Of a stretch of DNA of 64,000 nucleotides, positions 45,684-58,000 are shown one piece after another. The number at the start of each line of letters is the position of its first letter. Positions within the stretch are counted from its first letter, which is position 1. A program made the translations under genes and the position numbers. The notes under the pieces are model-generated. The model was not told where the DNA came from and ran no database searches. It was given only the letters and a program-made list of their open reading frames with translations. The DNA is from Elymus sibiricus (lineage: Eukaryota; Streptophyta; Magnoliopsida; Poales; Poaceae), in the NCBI GenBank assembly GCA_039707655.1, contig CM077664.1, forward strand, positions 198,146,195 through 198,210,194, read 5' to 3'.

Positions 45684-46393
45684 TGTCGTGGTTTTGTCAC
45701 GGCAGATGTCCTCGTGAAAGGACTTAGTGGTGAGGCCATCGCAACTAGGTGGAAGCTTGAAGGGATTGGTCGGAATCGAGAGACGCAAGTTTTACCCAGG
45801 TCCGACCCCTCGCAGTGGAGGTAAAAGCCTACATCCTGCTTGATTGATATTGATGATGATGATCTCGATTACAAGGGTGTTGTTTCGCTACCTCTATCTC
45901 GAGAGCTAGTTTTTCTGTCTCTCCTGACTTGTCTAATTGACTTCTTCCCTTCTTGGGGTGCCTTGCCCCTCCTTATATAAGTTGAAGGGGCGGCTTACAT
46001 GTAGAGTCCTAGTAGGATTAGGACTGGTCTATTTTCTATTACAAGCTGGATACTAGTCCGGGTCTTGCTTTCCTTGTCAGGTCTTGCTTTCCTCTTCTTG
46101 GTCCTTCTCTGCGAGCCGGCCTACTGGGCTCCCCTCAAGCTGGCCTCCTGTCGGGTCTCGCCCTGGGCCCTTGGTCTCTCCCCTAGCCAGCCTCCTGCCG
46201 GGTCTCGCCCTGGGCCCTAGGTCTCTCCTTAAGTCGGCCCGTTAGTTTCTTCTGTGAGCCGGCCTTCAGCCGGGTCTTCCTGGCGTCACCTTGCCTTCGT
46301 CCTGACCCGGTCTGGTCTTTGGCCCATGGAGTCTTTCTCCTGGCTGGGTCAAGATACCTGCCGGGTCACCATGTCAGGGAAATATCCCCAACA
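45684..46393 (-). repeat. 3' LTR of the 5.75-kb element
   Basis: 710 bp, the same length as its partner. I count 23 differences by eye, 22 of them transitions. TTATATAA near 45973-45980 may be the TATA box. Confidence 0.92.
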
Positions 46394-46412
46394 TTAGCCC
46401 CCATTTTAGCTT
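46394..46412 (-). promoter_or_regulatory. Polypurine tract of the 5.75-kb element
   Basis: On the minus strand, AAAATGGGGGCTAA sits directly before the LTR's TGTTGGGG. Confidence 0.7.
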
Positions 46413-46852
46413 GAATTTATTCATGCTAAGCTCCTGAAATAGAAATAATTAAAATGTTGAGGGACCGGCTCGCTCAGACAGCCGGCTTATTCAATGAACC
46501 ATCTCCTCGAAAATCCAGATCTCCTTGTCATATAAACAGGCCGGCTTCGCAATCAACTTGCCGGTGTTGGTCCCTCGCAGAAAAAATATTGGAAAAATAA
46601 CCCGTCTGACATTGAGTCTGCTTCCAGTGCTCCAGTTCGTCAAAAAAGTTGGGAATAATAACCCGTCTAATGTTGAGCCGGATTCCAGTGCTTTGGCTTG
46701 ATGAAAATATTTGGAATAGAAAATCTGTCTGATGTTGAGCCAGTTTTTGATGAACTTTGCAACTTTTTCCACCAAGAACATGAGACCTGGCTTATTCAAA
46801 CATGACAGCTTGAAAGAGTTCTTCTGTTTTCAATCTCCATATTACCTGTAGC

Positions 46853-47600
46853 CCCCAAGCTCCGAGTTTATCAGTTCATGATGACTTGGTGCTTTGCAAA
46901 ATAATATCTTAACAGTGTAGCCCCCAAGTGTCGGGTTGTCTTGCCTGCAGCAGCCTGGGACTTGTAATTGTCTTGTACTTATAAAAATTCTGGTTAAAAT
47001 CCATGGCCCGTCCTCTGTAGTATGACATCGTAGCCCCCAAGGGCTGGGTCATTATAGAATAATGAGCTGGTCCTTTGATAGGATTAGAACTTAGATATTT
47101 TGAGCCGTATGTAGCCCCCAAGGGCCGGCTCATCATTGATGATCAGTCGGGTCTTCTATCAATAGATCCTTAGGAAAATAAATGTCCCATTAGCCCCCAA
47201 GTGCCATGTTGAATGCTTGCATCTGCTTGGGACTTCAAATAATATACGCCAAAAGCTGATTGTTGTAGCCCCTAGTACCGGGTCGCTGCCTGCGGCGGCT
47301 CGAGACTGAATAATAGACTTGAATATCGTATCCCCCAAGTGCCGGGTCGATCGCCTGCGGCAGCTCGGGACTTCCTTAATCTTTGTAATTTTTTGAACTG
47401 AGTATTGTAGCCCCCAAGTGCCGTGGTGCATGCTTGCAGCGACATGGGACTTTCATACTGAATGTTATCTTGATTTGAATAATGTAACCCCCATGTGCCG
47501 GGTCGTATTGCCTGCGGCGACTCGGGACTATTCCTTCCACTGTAGAATACTTAGATCCACTGTAGCCTCCAAGAACCGGGTTGCCTGGCCGCATAGTATA
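46853..47600 (-). repeat. Array of about ten TAGCCCCCAAGTGCCGGGTCG-type units
   Basis: Plus-strand units start near 46853, 46919, 47032, 47111, 47191, 47267, 47331, 47408, 47487 and 47564. Many continue GCCTGCGGCGGCTCGGGACTT. Spacing is about 64-113 bp with AT-rich spacers of variable sequence. On the element's sense strand each reads as a polypurine-like GGGGGCTA. Not a CRISPR: spacers and repeats are irregular and the host is a plant. Confidence 0.85.
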
Positions 47601-49130
47601 CTCTTTTGTATTATCAACTCACCAAATAAATCCTGGTGACCCGGCAAGTGACAACCCGGCGGCAATTGACATAGAAGGAGAACAAACCAATGTGAATCCG
47701 GCAGATCCAGCTGCCGGGTCTCAACCATCAATAACTCTGCAAGCTTTAATTTGCTCTGAAAAACTTGATAGAAAAATAGCCCAATCGTGGCTTGTGATAG
47801 TTTTTGAGCGTGAAACTGTATAGTCCGCCAATGCCATCAAGCACTTTTAATATTTTGCCTGTGAACTGATGATGCTTTTGCGATGAAAGAAATCCTTGGC
47901 CGTGGTTGCAGTGCAACCCGGTAAATATGTGTGAAAAATTCCATAAGTGTTGTAGTCTTCTACAAAGCACATGTTGAATAACCCAAAACCCGGTCAATTA
48001 AATGACCAGGTATTATATGTGACCTGGCTGGATTTGTAACCCGGGAATTTTAGAAGAATTGATATCTCAATCATTTAATACTGGTTATGATAAACCATGA
48101 TGAAGATCCAGCCATGTTGGCCATCAAAAATTTGTTTATTCCTGCAGAGTTACAATGTAAACCGGTTTGAAAACCGGCTCCTGTAACATAAATAAATATG
48201 TACATGCATACATGATGCATTGTATGATGATGCAATGATGATGCAATGTATGATGATGTATGTGTATAATAACAGAGTATAAAAAACGCTGGCTTTTGAG
48301 GCACGACAATTTAGACCGGCTTTCGAGGCTCGAGTCTTGCTTCAATGAAGCTGGCGTGATAGCCCATGGTTTATCCTCACTCTCTGTAAGCAGGCTCTCA
48401 CGTGACTTAAACCGATGTTTTAACCAAGACAAGTTCAGGGTCATAAAATGATTGACTTGTCAAGAGTACACCGGGTCACCTAGGCGGAGTAGCATCAAGC
48501 AGACAGGCAGGTTTAACCAAGATATAATGTGGCGTTTTTGCCGGGTCAAGAGGGTGAGAAAGCTGAACTCGGTGAGTTGGAAGCCCCCAAGTGACCAATG
48601 ATCGAAATTGAGTAGGATACCCATGTTTAGACTATGCATTATGGCGACTAGTCTTCTTTGGTAACCTTACTTTTCGCCAATAAGGCAGGATACCTATGTT
48701 TGAACTGCGCATCGTGGCAGCTAGTTCTCTTTGGCAACCTTTAATTTTTCGCCAATACGGCAGCAGCCCCCGGGACCGGGTTGCCTTCCTTGCAATGACC
48801 CAGGGTTCTTGAATTTGTGAAACCGGCCAAATCTGACGAGTCATGTCTGTGTAGCCTCCGAGTCTTAAGATGACTCGAAGAGTCGGCTTGAGATTCTTCA
48901 TACTTGGTCGTGGCATAAACCGGCGTAGAGTTGACAGCCGAAAGATGAAATGTATTGAAGCCAGAGGTATGTGGTGAGTTGATGATCTTCGCCATGCTCG
49001 TTGTATGCCCTCGGAGGCTGATAATAGATTTTTTTTTGCTCCAGTTTGTTGGAGTAGACCAGGCTGCAGGGATGGCGACCTGCGCGCGTCCATTAAGCTG
49101 CTCGTACGGGCGGGCGTGGCCCTGGCGTGT
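47600..49130 (-). other. Non-coding interior of the 5.75-kb element
   Basis: Scattered CCGGGTCA/ACCCGG motifs, a short ATGATGATGCAATG run (48210-48270) and two copies of TAGTTCTCTTTGGCAACCTT-like text (48651 and 48722). No coding region. Confidence 0.5.
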
Positions 49131-49219
49131 TGATGTAGTCTAGACCGCGGGGGCGGCGGCTTGTGCACGTCCGTTGGGCAGTTCAGGCGAGCAGGCGCGG
49201 CCCTGGTGTGTTGATGAAG

Positions 49220-49470
49220 ACGTGGGAGTCGACCGCGGCATTGGAAACCGCGAACGCACGAGTCGGCCGCAGCATTGTAAGCCTATGCGGACGCGCGAGT
49301 CGGCCGCGGCGTTCGAGTCCGGTGTGGATGCGTGAGTCGGCCGTGGCGTCGTAAGTCGGCGCGGACGCGAGAGTCGGCCGCGGCGTTGTAAGCCGATGCG
49401 GACGCGCGAGTCGGCCGCGGCGTTGGAATTGATGCGGACGCGCGAGTCGGCTGTGGCGTGTTGATGTAGA
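49220..49470 (-). repeat. 37-bp minisatellite in the 5.75-kb element
   Basis: GAGTCGGCCGCGGCGTTGTAAGCCGATGCGGACGCGC-type units start near 49260, 49297, 49334, 49371, 49408 and 49444: exactly 37 bp apart, the last 36. It is bounded by two copies of GGGGGCGGCGGCTTG (49149 and 49480). Open frames across it are artefacts of GC-rich tandem repetition. Confidence 0.88.
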
Positions 49471-50397
49471 CTGGACCACGGGGGCGGCGGCTTGCACGCG
49501 TGTCCGTCGAGCGGCGCGGCACGGATAAACGCCAGTGCAGAATGATGCTGGTGCCCGCTCCGTATCCGTGGCATAACACCACTTTTGTAATGAATAATTG
49601 TCCTACATAAAAATATTACAGGCCAGAGTAATTGTTCTCGGATGAATTAACATATACTAAAAAATAGATAGGGCAGATAGCACCTGGTATTTTTTGTCGG
49701 ATGAACGCGGTCACTGGCGCTGAACGTAGTCGGACGAAAAAGATAGCCCGTACATATATACGTCTGATCTGATGTTCCACTAGCACTCAGTGGTCTTCCT
49801 TTGTCTTTTCCCCCTTTTGAGTAATGATTGCCTTTGAATGCCTTGGGATCCGTGTTGATAGGCTTGATGCACATCAAGTGTTCGGTGCTACTTAGCGCAT
49901 GTGGATAGCGTCACTGCCACCACCGTTGAATAATGTTTTTTTTCGCGGCCTCAGAGCCGGAAAGTATCGCGCAGGCGCTTTATGGGACTGAGGTCTCCTT
50001 CTGTACCCTTTTTTTCTAATGTATCATGAAGAACGACAGCGATCTGGCTTCAGATTTTGCTGGTCTCTGGTTCATGCTCCTCCCTATGATTATACTATAC
50101 TTCTTTTTGCATGATCTCAATAGTAGCTTGTCTGAACACCTCTGTGTACGCTCACTGATTGGATCAATTGTGCGTATGGCTATCGTATTGGATGTTGAAC
50201 CGTAGGTGGTGACTTGGGCTTATTCTTCTTGGATTACCTTTTTCTCTCACGTGCAATGTCATAGGCCTTTGAAGATTGTGCAGAGCACTTTTACATCCAT
50301 TATACTAGTAGGTTGAATTCGCCTCGGGAGCCGTGGAGTCATGGCCGGTCCTCCAGATTTCTTTTTCCTTATATTTGCATCACACGAGAATCTGAGG

Positions 50398-50720
50398 TCA
50401 CTTGAAATGCATCGCGGACCAACAACCGGGAATCAGCACAGGCGGTAGGCCGAGACACCATAATTCATACGAGGCCGTAGCAGATCCAAACAAAACCTTG
50501 ACTCGGACTCGGCGGATCACCACGGCATGCGCGGCGGCCACACAACACGCAACCCTAAACTTTCCCAATCTCATACACGTCGTTCTGACTGCTCGTCGAC
50601 GATATAGATTCGTCCGCGCCGGCTCTTCTTCCTCCGGCTCATCGCGAGCTTCTCGATCCCTGAAGAGCTCCCTCCAAGAACACAACACCACCGTGCGCGG
50701 GCCCCACGGTGGGCGCCAAC
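50398..50720 (-). other. Leader and possible gag-start remnant of the 5.75-kb element
   Basis: Minus-strand primer site at 50702-50720. A 97-codon frame follows (LFRDREARDEPEEEEPAR). It occupies the gag-start position but shows no gag domain. Confidence 0.4.
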
Positions 50721-51430
50721 TGTCGTGGTTTTGTCACGGCAGATGTCCTCGTGAAATGACTTAGTGGTGAGGCCGTCGCAACTAGGTGGAAGCTTGAAGG
50801 GGTTGGTCGGAATCGAGAGACGCGAGTTTTACCCAGGTTTAGCCCCTCGCAGTGGAGGTAAAAGCCTACATCCTGCTTGATTGATATTGATGATGATGAT
50901 CTCGATTACAAGGGTGCTGTTTTGCTACCTCTATCTCGAGAACTAGTTTTTCTGTCTCTCCTGACTTGTCTAATTGACTTCTTCCCTTCTTGGGGTGCCT
51001 TGCTCCTCCTTATATAAGTTGAAGGGGCGGCTTACATGTAGAGTCCTAGTAGGATTAGGACTGGTCTATTTTCTATTACAAGCTGGATACTAGTCCGGGT
51101 CTTGCTTTCCTTGTCAGGTCTTGCTTTCCTCTTCTTGGTCCTTCTCTGCGAGCCAGCCTACTGGGCTCCCCTCAAGCCGGCCTCCTGCCGGGTCTCGCCC
51201 TGGGCCCTTGGTCTCTCCCCTAGCCGGCCTCCTGCCGGGTCTCGCCCTGGGCCCTGGGTCTCTCCTTAAGTCGGCCCGTTAGTTTCTTCTGTGAGCCGGC
51301 CTTTAGCCGAGTCTTCCTGGCGTCACCTTGCCTTCGTCCTGACCCGGTCTGGTCTCTGGCCCATGGAGTCTTTCTCCTGGCCGGGTCAAGATACCTGCTG
51401 GGTCACCATGTTAGGGAAATATCCCCAACA
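50721..51430 (-). repeat. 5' LTR of the 5.75-kb element
   Basis: 710 bp, adjacent to the primer binding site on its minus-strand inner side. Confidence 0.92.
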
Positions 51431-52080
51431 ATGGCTCATGCCAAAGATGTTGAGATTCAAAAGCTCAAGGAACAACTCCAGGAAATACAAGGACGTCACA
51501 AGAAACTCTGAGTCAACAGGGATAATCTAGCAGAAGAACTTGAAGAGATCAAGTCCACACAAAAGAAGCTCAGTGGAGACAAGGATCAAGTCCAGGATAA
51601 CTAGCTTAGTTGTAGCCCCACCATGAGAGAATAAAGATGAACGTTTATGCGATTAAATTATCTGACCATACCGACTTATGTGGGTGGAGATACTATAGGA
51701 TTGTTTGAATAAGTGGATGTTTGGTTGTTATGGTTTGTGTTTATTGAGTGGCTGGATAGATACGTATTCGTAGGTTTGTATTTATTTCGACCTTGAGAGA
51801 CGTAAGTTACGGAAGAATAACAGAGGACTTCATATGGGAGAAGCATTAGGAATTGGAAGACTCCCGAGCATTGAAGACCTGAAGAAATGAACACTTCGTA
51901 ACGAAACCATAGTGAACCAGCCCATTACAAACGGTAGAAACCTTGAGTTGGGTTTTGTTGCTGAATATTTGTGTGAGTATCTTTCTTCCTCTCTATTCTC
52001 ATCCCAAAACCCTTGGACCCAATAGATGATGAATGAAGATGGACTTGTATTCTCTGGACCGATGACATAGCCGGAGGCAG
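51431..52080 (+). other. Interior of the long-LTR element between gag-like parts
   Basis: 51431-51600 continues the coiled-coil frame with stops. 51600-52080 is non-coding or too decayed to read. Confidence 0.5.
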
Positions 52081-52125
52081 AGCTATGGATTCAGAACATG
52101 GAGAATCATCTCGGAAACAACTTGG

Positions 52126-53001
52126 TTGCAAGGAAGTATGAGGTTCAATACGCTCTTCAGTACTTTACAAAGTGCTACAACATGGTGGAAAATGCATCAA
52201 GCCATACAAGGAAGTAACGGAGCAAAAACTTGGGAGGAATTCAAGGAGACTCTGTTAAGATCCCGTCTCATCTGGAAACTTTCTGATAGTAATATGAAGA
52301 AACCTTATGCCTGCAAGATATGCGGAGAAATAGGACACACCCAGGAAGAACACAAGGATGGATGCCCTCATTGTGTAGGAAATCACCAGGTAGAAGAATG
52401 CCCAACTGGGCAGGTTACATGTTTCTTGTGTGAAGTAACTACTCATTACCCGGCTCAGTGCCACATTTACCCCATGGTGCTAGCTATTTCCAAACAGCCC
52501 AAGGTAGCAATGAAGGAAGCCCTCATGGAAGGTTTAGAAGAACCTGTGATGAAGACAGTTGTTGAAGACCCTGATGGAGAAGGCCTAACCAGATTTTTCT
52601 CCAATGCTTGCTATTCATGTGGAGAAGAAGGACATTTTTCGCAGTATTGCACGAAGGAAGGCCAAATGTATCTTGGTGAGTTCCCGACAGCTGAAGTGGA
52701 GTATGACCCACAGGAAATGGAGGATCTGATTGGTACGAAGACGACCAAGAAGAGGAAACAAAGACCTCCCCAGAACAGCCCATTTTCGGCAGAAAAGGAT
52801 CTGAGTCATATCATATGTTTCAAGTGCAAGAAGTCAGGTCACTATTTCGATAGATGTCCAGAAAAGAAGCTAAAAATCCATGGAGCCTACATAATCACAA
52901 AGAAGCCCCTAGACATGTCGGAAGTCATTAGTTTTCGCTGCAAGGAGGCAGGACATTTTGCCAGGGAATGTTCATATCAGAAGAAAGCTGGAGCTAAGTA
53001 G
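52126..53001 (+). pseudogene. Zinc-knuckle nucleocapsid-like ORF of the long-LTR element
   Basis: The start shown is the first ATG; sense continues upstream (CTCTTCAGTACTTTAC codes within a gag-like context TTWWKMHQAI, WEEFKETLL). Five Cys/His knuckles follow: CKICGEIGHTQEEHKDGC, CPHCVGNHQVEEC, CFLCEVTTHYPAQC, CYSCGEEGHFSQYC and CFKCKKSGHYFDRC. A sixth, near the end, has lost its first Cys (SFRCKEAGHFAREC). Such arrays bind RNA. The TWW...F motif is that of retrotransposon gag. There is no protease or RT after it: 291 codons, then stop at 53001. Confidence 0.8.
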
Positions 53002-53421
53002 TTAAGATTTTGATATTGGTAATAAGTGTAGTAGGAAGCAATTTTATTTTCATAAGTACGACGAGTTGAGTTATGTAATGGAAGTCTCGGAGATTGTAAT
53101 AATTCATGAATCAATAAAGTTGATATGTCATATGCTGAAAGGCTTTATGAAGTTGTTATGTTGTTAACATTTATCTTGGAACTGATTATGTGGGTAAACA
53201 TGGATGAAAATGAGTTGTTGATGCATAAACTGGGGTTGTGATAAAGTACAAGGATACAATAGAATATGGTCAATGGATAACCTAGTACATTTTGTTTGAA
53301 GGATGACAATACCCTGTAAGATGTTGGGAATTTAATTTGAAGTTTTGTTTCGATGATATGAATGCTTACCCAAGGAGATACATACATTATTCTGAACACC
53401 CCTTCTGTCTTACAACTGCAG

Positions 53422-53877
53422 ATGACAACCCTTTATGAGTCTTTCCTCAAGGGCCCGGAAACCATCATGACCCTGACTAGTGATCATGATTACCCAAAGC
53501 TCCTGAAGGACATGATGAAGCATATTCACCTTGAAGGAGATGCAGTTTACAAAGGCTATCCTTTCATGGAAAATGGAGTGAAACTTTGGTACGTGGAAGT
53601 ACACCTCCATCGGGTGAAAGGAGTTTGCCCGAAGACGATGGGTCAATACTTTTACATCTCACGTGTACCCCAAGCAACTTTCTTCGACTCTGTTCGTGAA
53701 GCTGTCATGGAAGCCATACGTCAGATTGGAGAAATACTGGAAGCAAGGCTCCGTCACACTTAGGAATACCTGAGAGAGGTACATGCAGAGATGATGGAGA
53801 TGAAGCTCATGGCCACCATGATGAAACAAAAGGTGGATGATTTCAAGGAGCACCTCGCTCAATTCCAGTGGGACTAA
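53422..53877 (+). pseudogene. Second gag-like ORF of the long-LTR element, one in-frame stop
   Basis: ATG 53422 directly follows acceptor-like TCTGTCTTACAACTGCAG. The protein has YESFLKGPETIMTLTSDHDY, LLKDMMKHIHLEGDAVYKGY and AVMEAIRQIGEILEARLRHT. TAG at 53761 interrupts it, then a coiled-coil-like tail (MKQKVDDFKEHLAQF) runs to TAA 53875. I recall similar proteins scattered in wheat-group genomes without known function. It resembles the ORF at 45118 in layout: globular part, then coiled coil. Confidence 0.6.
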
Positions 53878-53879
53878 AT

Positions 53880-55039
53880 AATCCTCAAGGAGGACCCATA
53901 AATAAAGTTGGAAGCAATGCTTGACCATACCAACTATGTGGATGGCAGCATTTGTAATAAAGTACTTTTGATTGGAGTTTTGATAAATGATTAATGATGT
54001 AATAAAGGATTTGATATGAAAATAATACGATTTATGGATGACTTTGTGCATTTCATGGTGATATTTCTCTGTGTGAACACCAGACCAATGGAAAGGAAAA
54101 TGTATTCCACTAAGTGGTGTTTGGACGAAATAAGTTTGATTTCGTGGTTACCCCAAGAGTATGATAGAATGAAGTACTATTGGATTTAGAGGAAGTGTAA
54201 TGGTGGAATATGGAACAGTTGTAACTCCACGGATGAGTTAAAACTATACAAGTGCTGAAGTGGACACATAACCCACAGGCCCAGGATATGACCAAGGTAC
54301 AAGCACAATCTTGTTGAAGGAAGAATTCTGGAAGAAGCTGTGATTTGACCAACAGACGTTTCATAGGGGGTTACGCAAAAACCCGAGGGTTGTGAAGAAA
54401 CGATAGATGTTATGTTTGGCTTGCAGAACCAATGGATTTACCCGAACCCAGTTCGAGAACAAGAGAGATTCTGCAATGCTTGTGAGAATGCCCGTGCCCG
54501 AGTGTTAGAAATGCGAGATTCGCTAAACCTTATACAGGGTAATGATTTGGGTGCGGAATGGATTGATCACCATACCGACTTACTCTTATCATTCGCTCTT
54601 GCTATTTGGAATGGTAAATCTGGAGTGACTTACCTATAGTAGAGAGACGACGATTGTTGAAAACCTTGTTTAAGCCTTAGAATGGTTTGTTGAGAAGCCC
54701 TTGTACAAGGCAGTTCTTGCCAAACGTAGGTTATACGGTGAGATTCAACCCAGACCATTTTTCTGCAAGAGAAACCATAAATTGTTGACCACCATGAGAT
54801 TTACGACAGATGTTTAGTATTGGCGTCACACTTGTCAAGACCCGGAAGAACTTATGCAAGGACTCAAGATTTTGTGAGAAGGCAGATTCTGAAAGAAGTA
54901 CCTTAGTTTTGAAGGAACCATGACTCTGATTTAAGTGTGGTAGCACCCCGACCTTTTCGATCAATGGATTTGCTGGAAGACCCCAAACCCTAACCTTTTC
55001 TTGCTAGCCTCTCCGAATCTCGAGGACGAGATTCATTTT
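53880..55039 (+). other. 3' interior of the long-LTR element
   Basis: Short open stretches such as 54412-54639 without recognisable domains. The motif AAGTGTGGTAG occurs near 54935 and again at the polypurine tract. No pol remnant recognised. Confidence 0.5.
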
Positions 55040-55053
55040 AAGTGTGGTAGGTT
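55040..55053 (+). promoter_or_regulatory. Polypurine tract of the long-LTR element
   Basis: AAGTGTGGTAGGTT abuts the 3' LTR start. Confidence 0.7.
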
Positions 55054-58000
55054 TGTAACATCCCAAAATTCTAAATTTTGGAATGTTATATTAAATAAAT
55101 AATTATGATTGTTTGTTTTATTGCTGTGTGATTGATTGTGTGAAACTGAGTGGAATTTCAAACTTTTTGAAAGTTTAATCAGAGGGAATGAAATGACTTT
55201 CCCAAAACTTTCACTTTGCATTTTTGAACTCAGTGAATTTAAATTCATTTCAATACAAAACCCTGGAGTGAAGATGACATGGCTTCTTCCATTTAAATGA
55301 AAAGGGTTTCGAAAGAATTTGAATTCCATATGAAAATATTTCAAATTCAGAAACTTTATGCAACTCAATGATTTTCATGAGAGAGGATAAAATGACTTCT
55401 TCAAATTATATGAAATATGAGTTGGAAGTTTGAAAGAAGGATTTGAAAGTGGTTTGAAATTCAAATTCAAACCAATTTGGAGTTATTTGGTTTTTATTCA
55501 AATTATTTTCTCCTAAAAACAAAGATATGGAAATAAGGGTAAAATGATTCCCTTCAACATAAAAATGGAGAAAAATAAATTTGAAATCATTTTGGTATTT
55601 TAAAATAATTGTATTTGATTTCTAATGCAACAGTAGCACTGTTTGCATTATTTGAATTTGTGTGAATTTTATTTGAACTTGAAAAATAGTTCATGTTTTA
55701 GAAAATAATTTTCTGATCATTTTGATATATTATATGCCTATGGAATTTTCTTATTTTATTTTCTTTTAGTATTTTTCTCTCTCTGTCTTGATTCAAAAAA
55801 AAAAAGCTAGCCGCTGGCCCAGCTGGCAAAGCGGCCCACAGCCGCCCGCTTCCCTCGCGAAACCCTTTCGGGTCGGCCATCCGCCCGCGACCCCCTCTCC
55901 CCGCAGTCGCTGACGCCGGGCCCCACCTCATCTTCCTCCTCCCACAAGAAACGGGCAGTGCCCTGCCTGAACACGGCCGCGCCGCCGCGAGTCCGAGCCA
56001 CCTAAAACCCTAGCCCGAGCTTTCCCCTCCTCCAAGATTTCTGTCCTATAAATACCTACGTCCCTCCTCTCTCAATTCCCCTTAAACCCCAAGCCCGAAA
56101 CTACCCGTAGCACACGCTCTCGTCGATCGCATCTCGCCGACCGTAGCCGCTGTCGCCGTCAACTCCGGCGCCGGTGTGCCTCCCTTTGATCCCTATCTCT
56201 TTCAATAACAAGCCCTAGACCTTGCACACCTCTTTGACATGGTCTTGATCCTCCCCTTCCTCTACAGCGACGACCCCGAGCTCACGCGCCCCTCGCCAGA
56301 GGCATAACTCACCCGAGCTTCTGCCACATCGCTCTGTCGTCGTTCGGTCTTCCCCAAGCTACGCAAAGGCCTCCATCAGACACGCCACTCACCGCCGCCC
56401 CCGCCCGTGACCTCAGCCGACGCTAGCGACCACCGGAGCTACGCCGGCGACCACGCCCGAGCCGCTTCGCCGTCGACCACCCCGCTGTAAACCACCGGCC
56501 CTTTTCCTCCGTTTGATAACCGCTCAATGGCCTAGATTAGACTATAAACGAACGGTTAGGTTTTTTTTAATAAGATCGGTTTTAGTCCGGTTTAATCCGG
56601 TTTAGATCGAACCGGACCAAGCATTTTCGGTTAAATAGCCGCCCGCCACGCGAAGTCCTTAAGCTTCGGCCACCCGCCACTTTTATCCGCAGCGCACTCC
56701 TCTCCGCCAACTTTGTGCCACGTGTCTGTTAGCCGACCAGTAGGGTTTTAAACTTTTTCTTTTCTGTTTTAATTTTCAGAATAGTTTCTGTTTGAGAAAA
56801 TTAATATCTCTTAGAATATAGATCCAAATTGAGTGATTATTTTTGCATTAGGTTCAAAATTTTATAAAGTTTCTGATGGTGCACTTGGATTTCAAATTTG
56901 AGTATTTAAATTTGAATTTGTTGAAATTTGTTCAAATCACTATTTTGGCCATATTTTGAGTTTCATAATATATTTTTGATTGATTCTTTTTGCTACTGTT
57001 TTGTTATTGTTTTGTTTATTTTTAGTTTATTTTAAATTAGTTTTATTGCGAAAACAGTATTGTTTAGGTATAGTTTTGTTTTAATTCATTATCTTTTTGT
57101 TTTAAAAGCTTCTTATTATTTTCTTTTGTCATTTTTGACAAGTTTTGTTAGGATTATGTTAGTCAACAGTAGAAAAATATTTTTATATTATTTTGCTTTT
57201 GTTTTATATTAAAAAGTTGTTTTGATTAATAGTAGGGTTTTATGTTAGCTTTTAAGTATTTCCTTTGCTAGGGAAATTTTTTTATAAAATGCTTTCTGTT
57301 TATTATAGTTTTATAAATTCTTTTCTGTTAAATTATTAGTTAGCGTTTTCTTTGCTATTAAGTTTTATTAGGGCAAAATTATTTTGTTGTTGTATAGTTA
57401 AGACATAGAGCTTGCTTAAAAGGTTTTCTTTATAGTTTTTCCTTCGAAGTTTTGTTGGATTTTTATTGGATTTTCTTATTGATTTTCTTATTGATTTATT
57501 TGTTGATTTTATTTGCTTGAGTGTTACTATGATTGTTAGAGTTGCTTGCTAGAATGTTTGCTTATATGATTGCCATGTCTGTTTAACATAGATTTTCAAC
57601 GGAGTGACGAATAGTTCTACCAAGTCTTTTTCTGAGAACGTTATAATCTTCATCAACTTACCAGGCAAGTTCACTTTGACCATGTTTACATACCTATGTT
57701 TTTAAATTGCATTTAGTGTTACCCTCCTTTCATCATCCCTCGTGTTATTAAATCTTGTAGTTGGGTAGAAGCATGAGGTAGGAACCCATCTCCCTGTTAC
57801 CAAGCCCGGGACGTTGTTTAGTTTTAAAGCTACGCTATAGTAGACGGGGTTGGTAAGAGTGCTCGTGAGTGGTGTGAGGTGAAGGACTCTACGTTAATGA
57901 TGACAACTTCATGATGGCAATTTTAAGACCGGTATCCTTCAAGGCCTGCATTTAGAAGACCTCAAGATTTCGAGACTCCAGACAAGATTTCAATACACAC

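Larger units (their letters stand above)
45684..51430 (-). mobile_element. Non-autonomous LTR retrotransposon (5747 bp), target duplication ATGGC
   Basis: Two 710-bp LTRs (45684-46393 and 50721-51430), flanked by ATGGC at 45679-45683 and 51431-51435. On the minus strand it reads TGTTGGGGATATTTCC...CCACGACA, then primer site TTGGCGCCCACCGTGGGG, then an interior without recognisable gag or pol, then AAAATGGGGGCTAA as polypurine tract. The interior is dominated by tandem, GC-rich non-coding repeats. The primer site type suggests a gypsy (Tat-like) parent. It is inserted in the first gag-like ORF of the host element. Confidence 0.93.

Noticed and set aside
46853..47600. CRISPR-like repeat-spacer array
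   Set aside because: Repeats are degenerate, spacing varies from about 64 to 113 bp, and the setting is a plant retrotransposon.
49220..49470. CRISPR-like array with 37-bp period
   Set aside because: Units are contiguous without unique spacers; it is a minisatellite.
48632..49582. Long minus-strand Arg/Ala-rich ORFs
   Set aside because: They run over the 37-bp minisatellite and adjoining GC-rich DNA in several frames at once.
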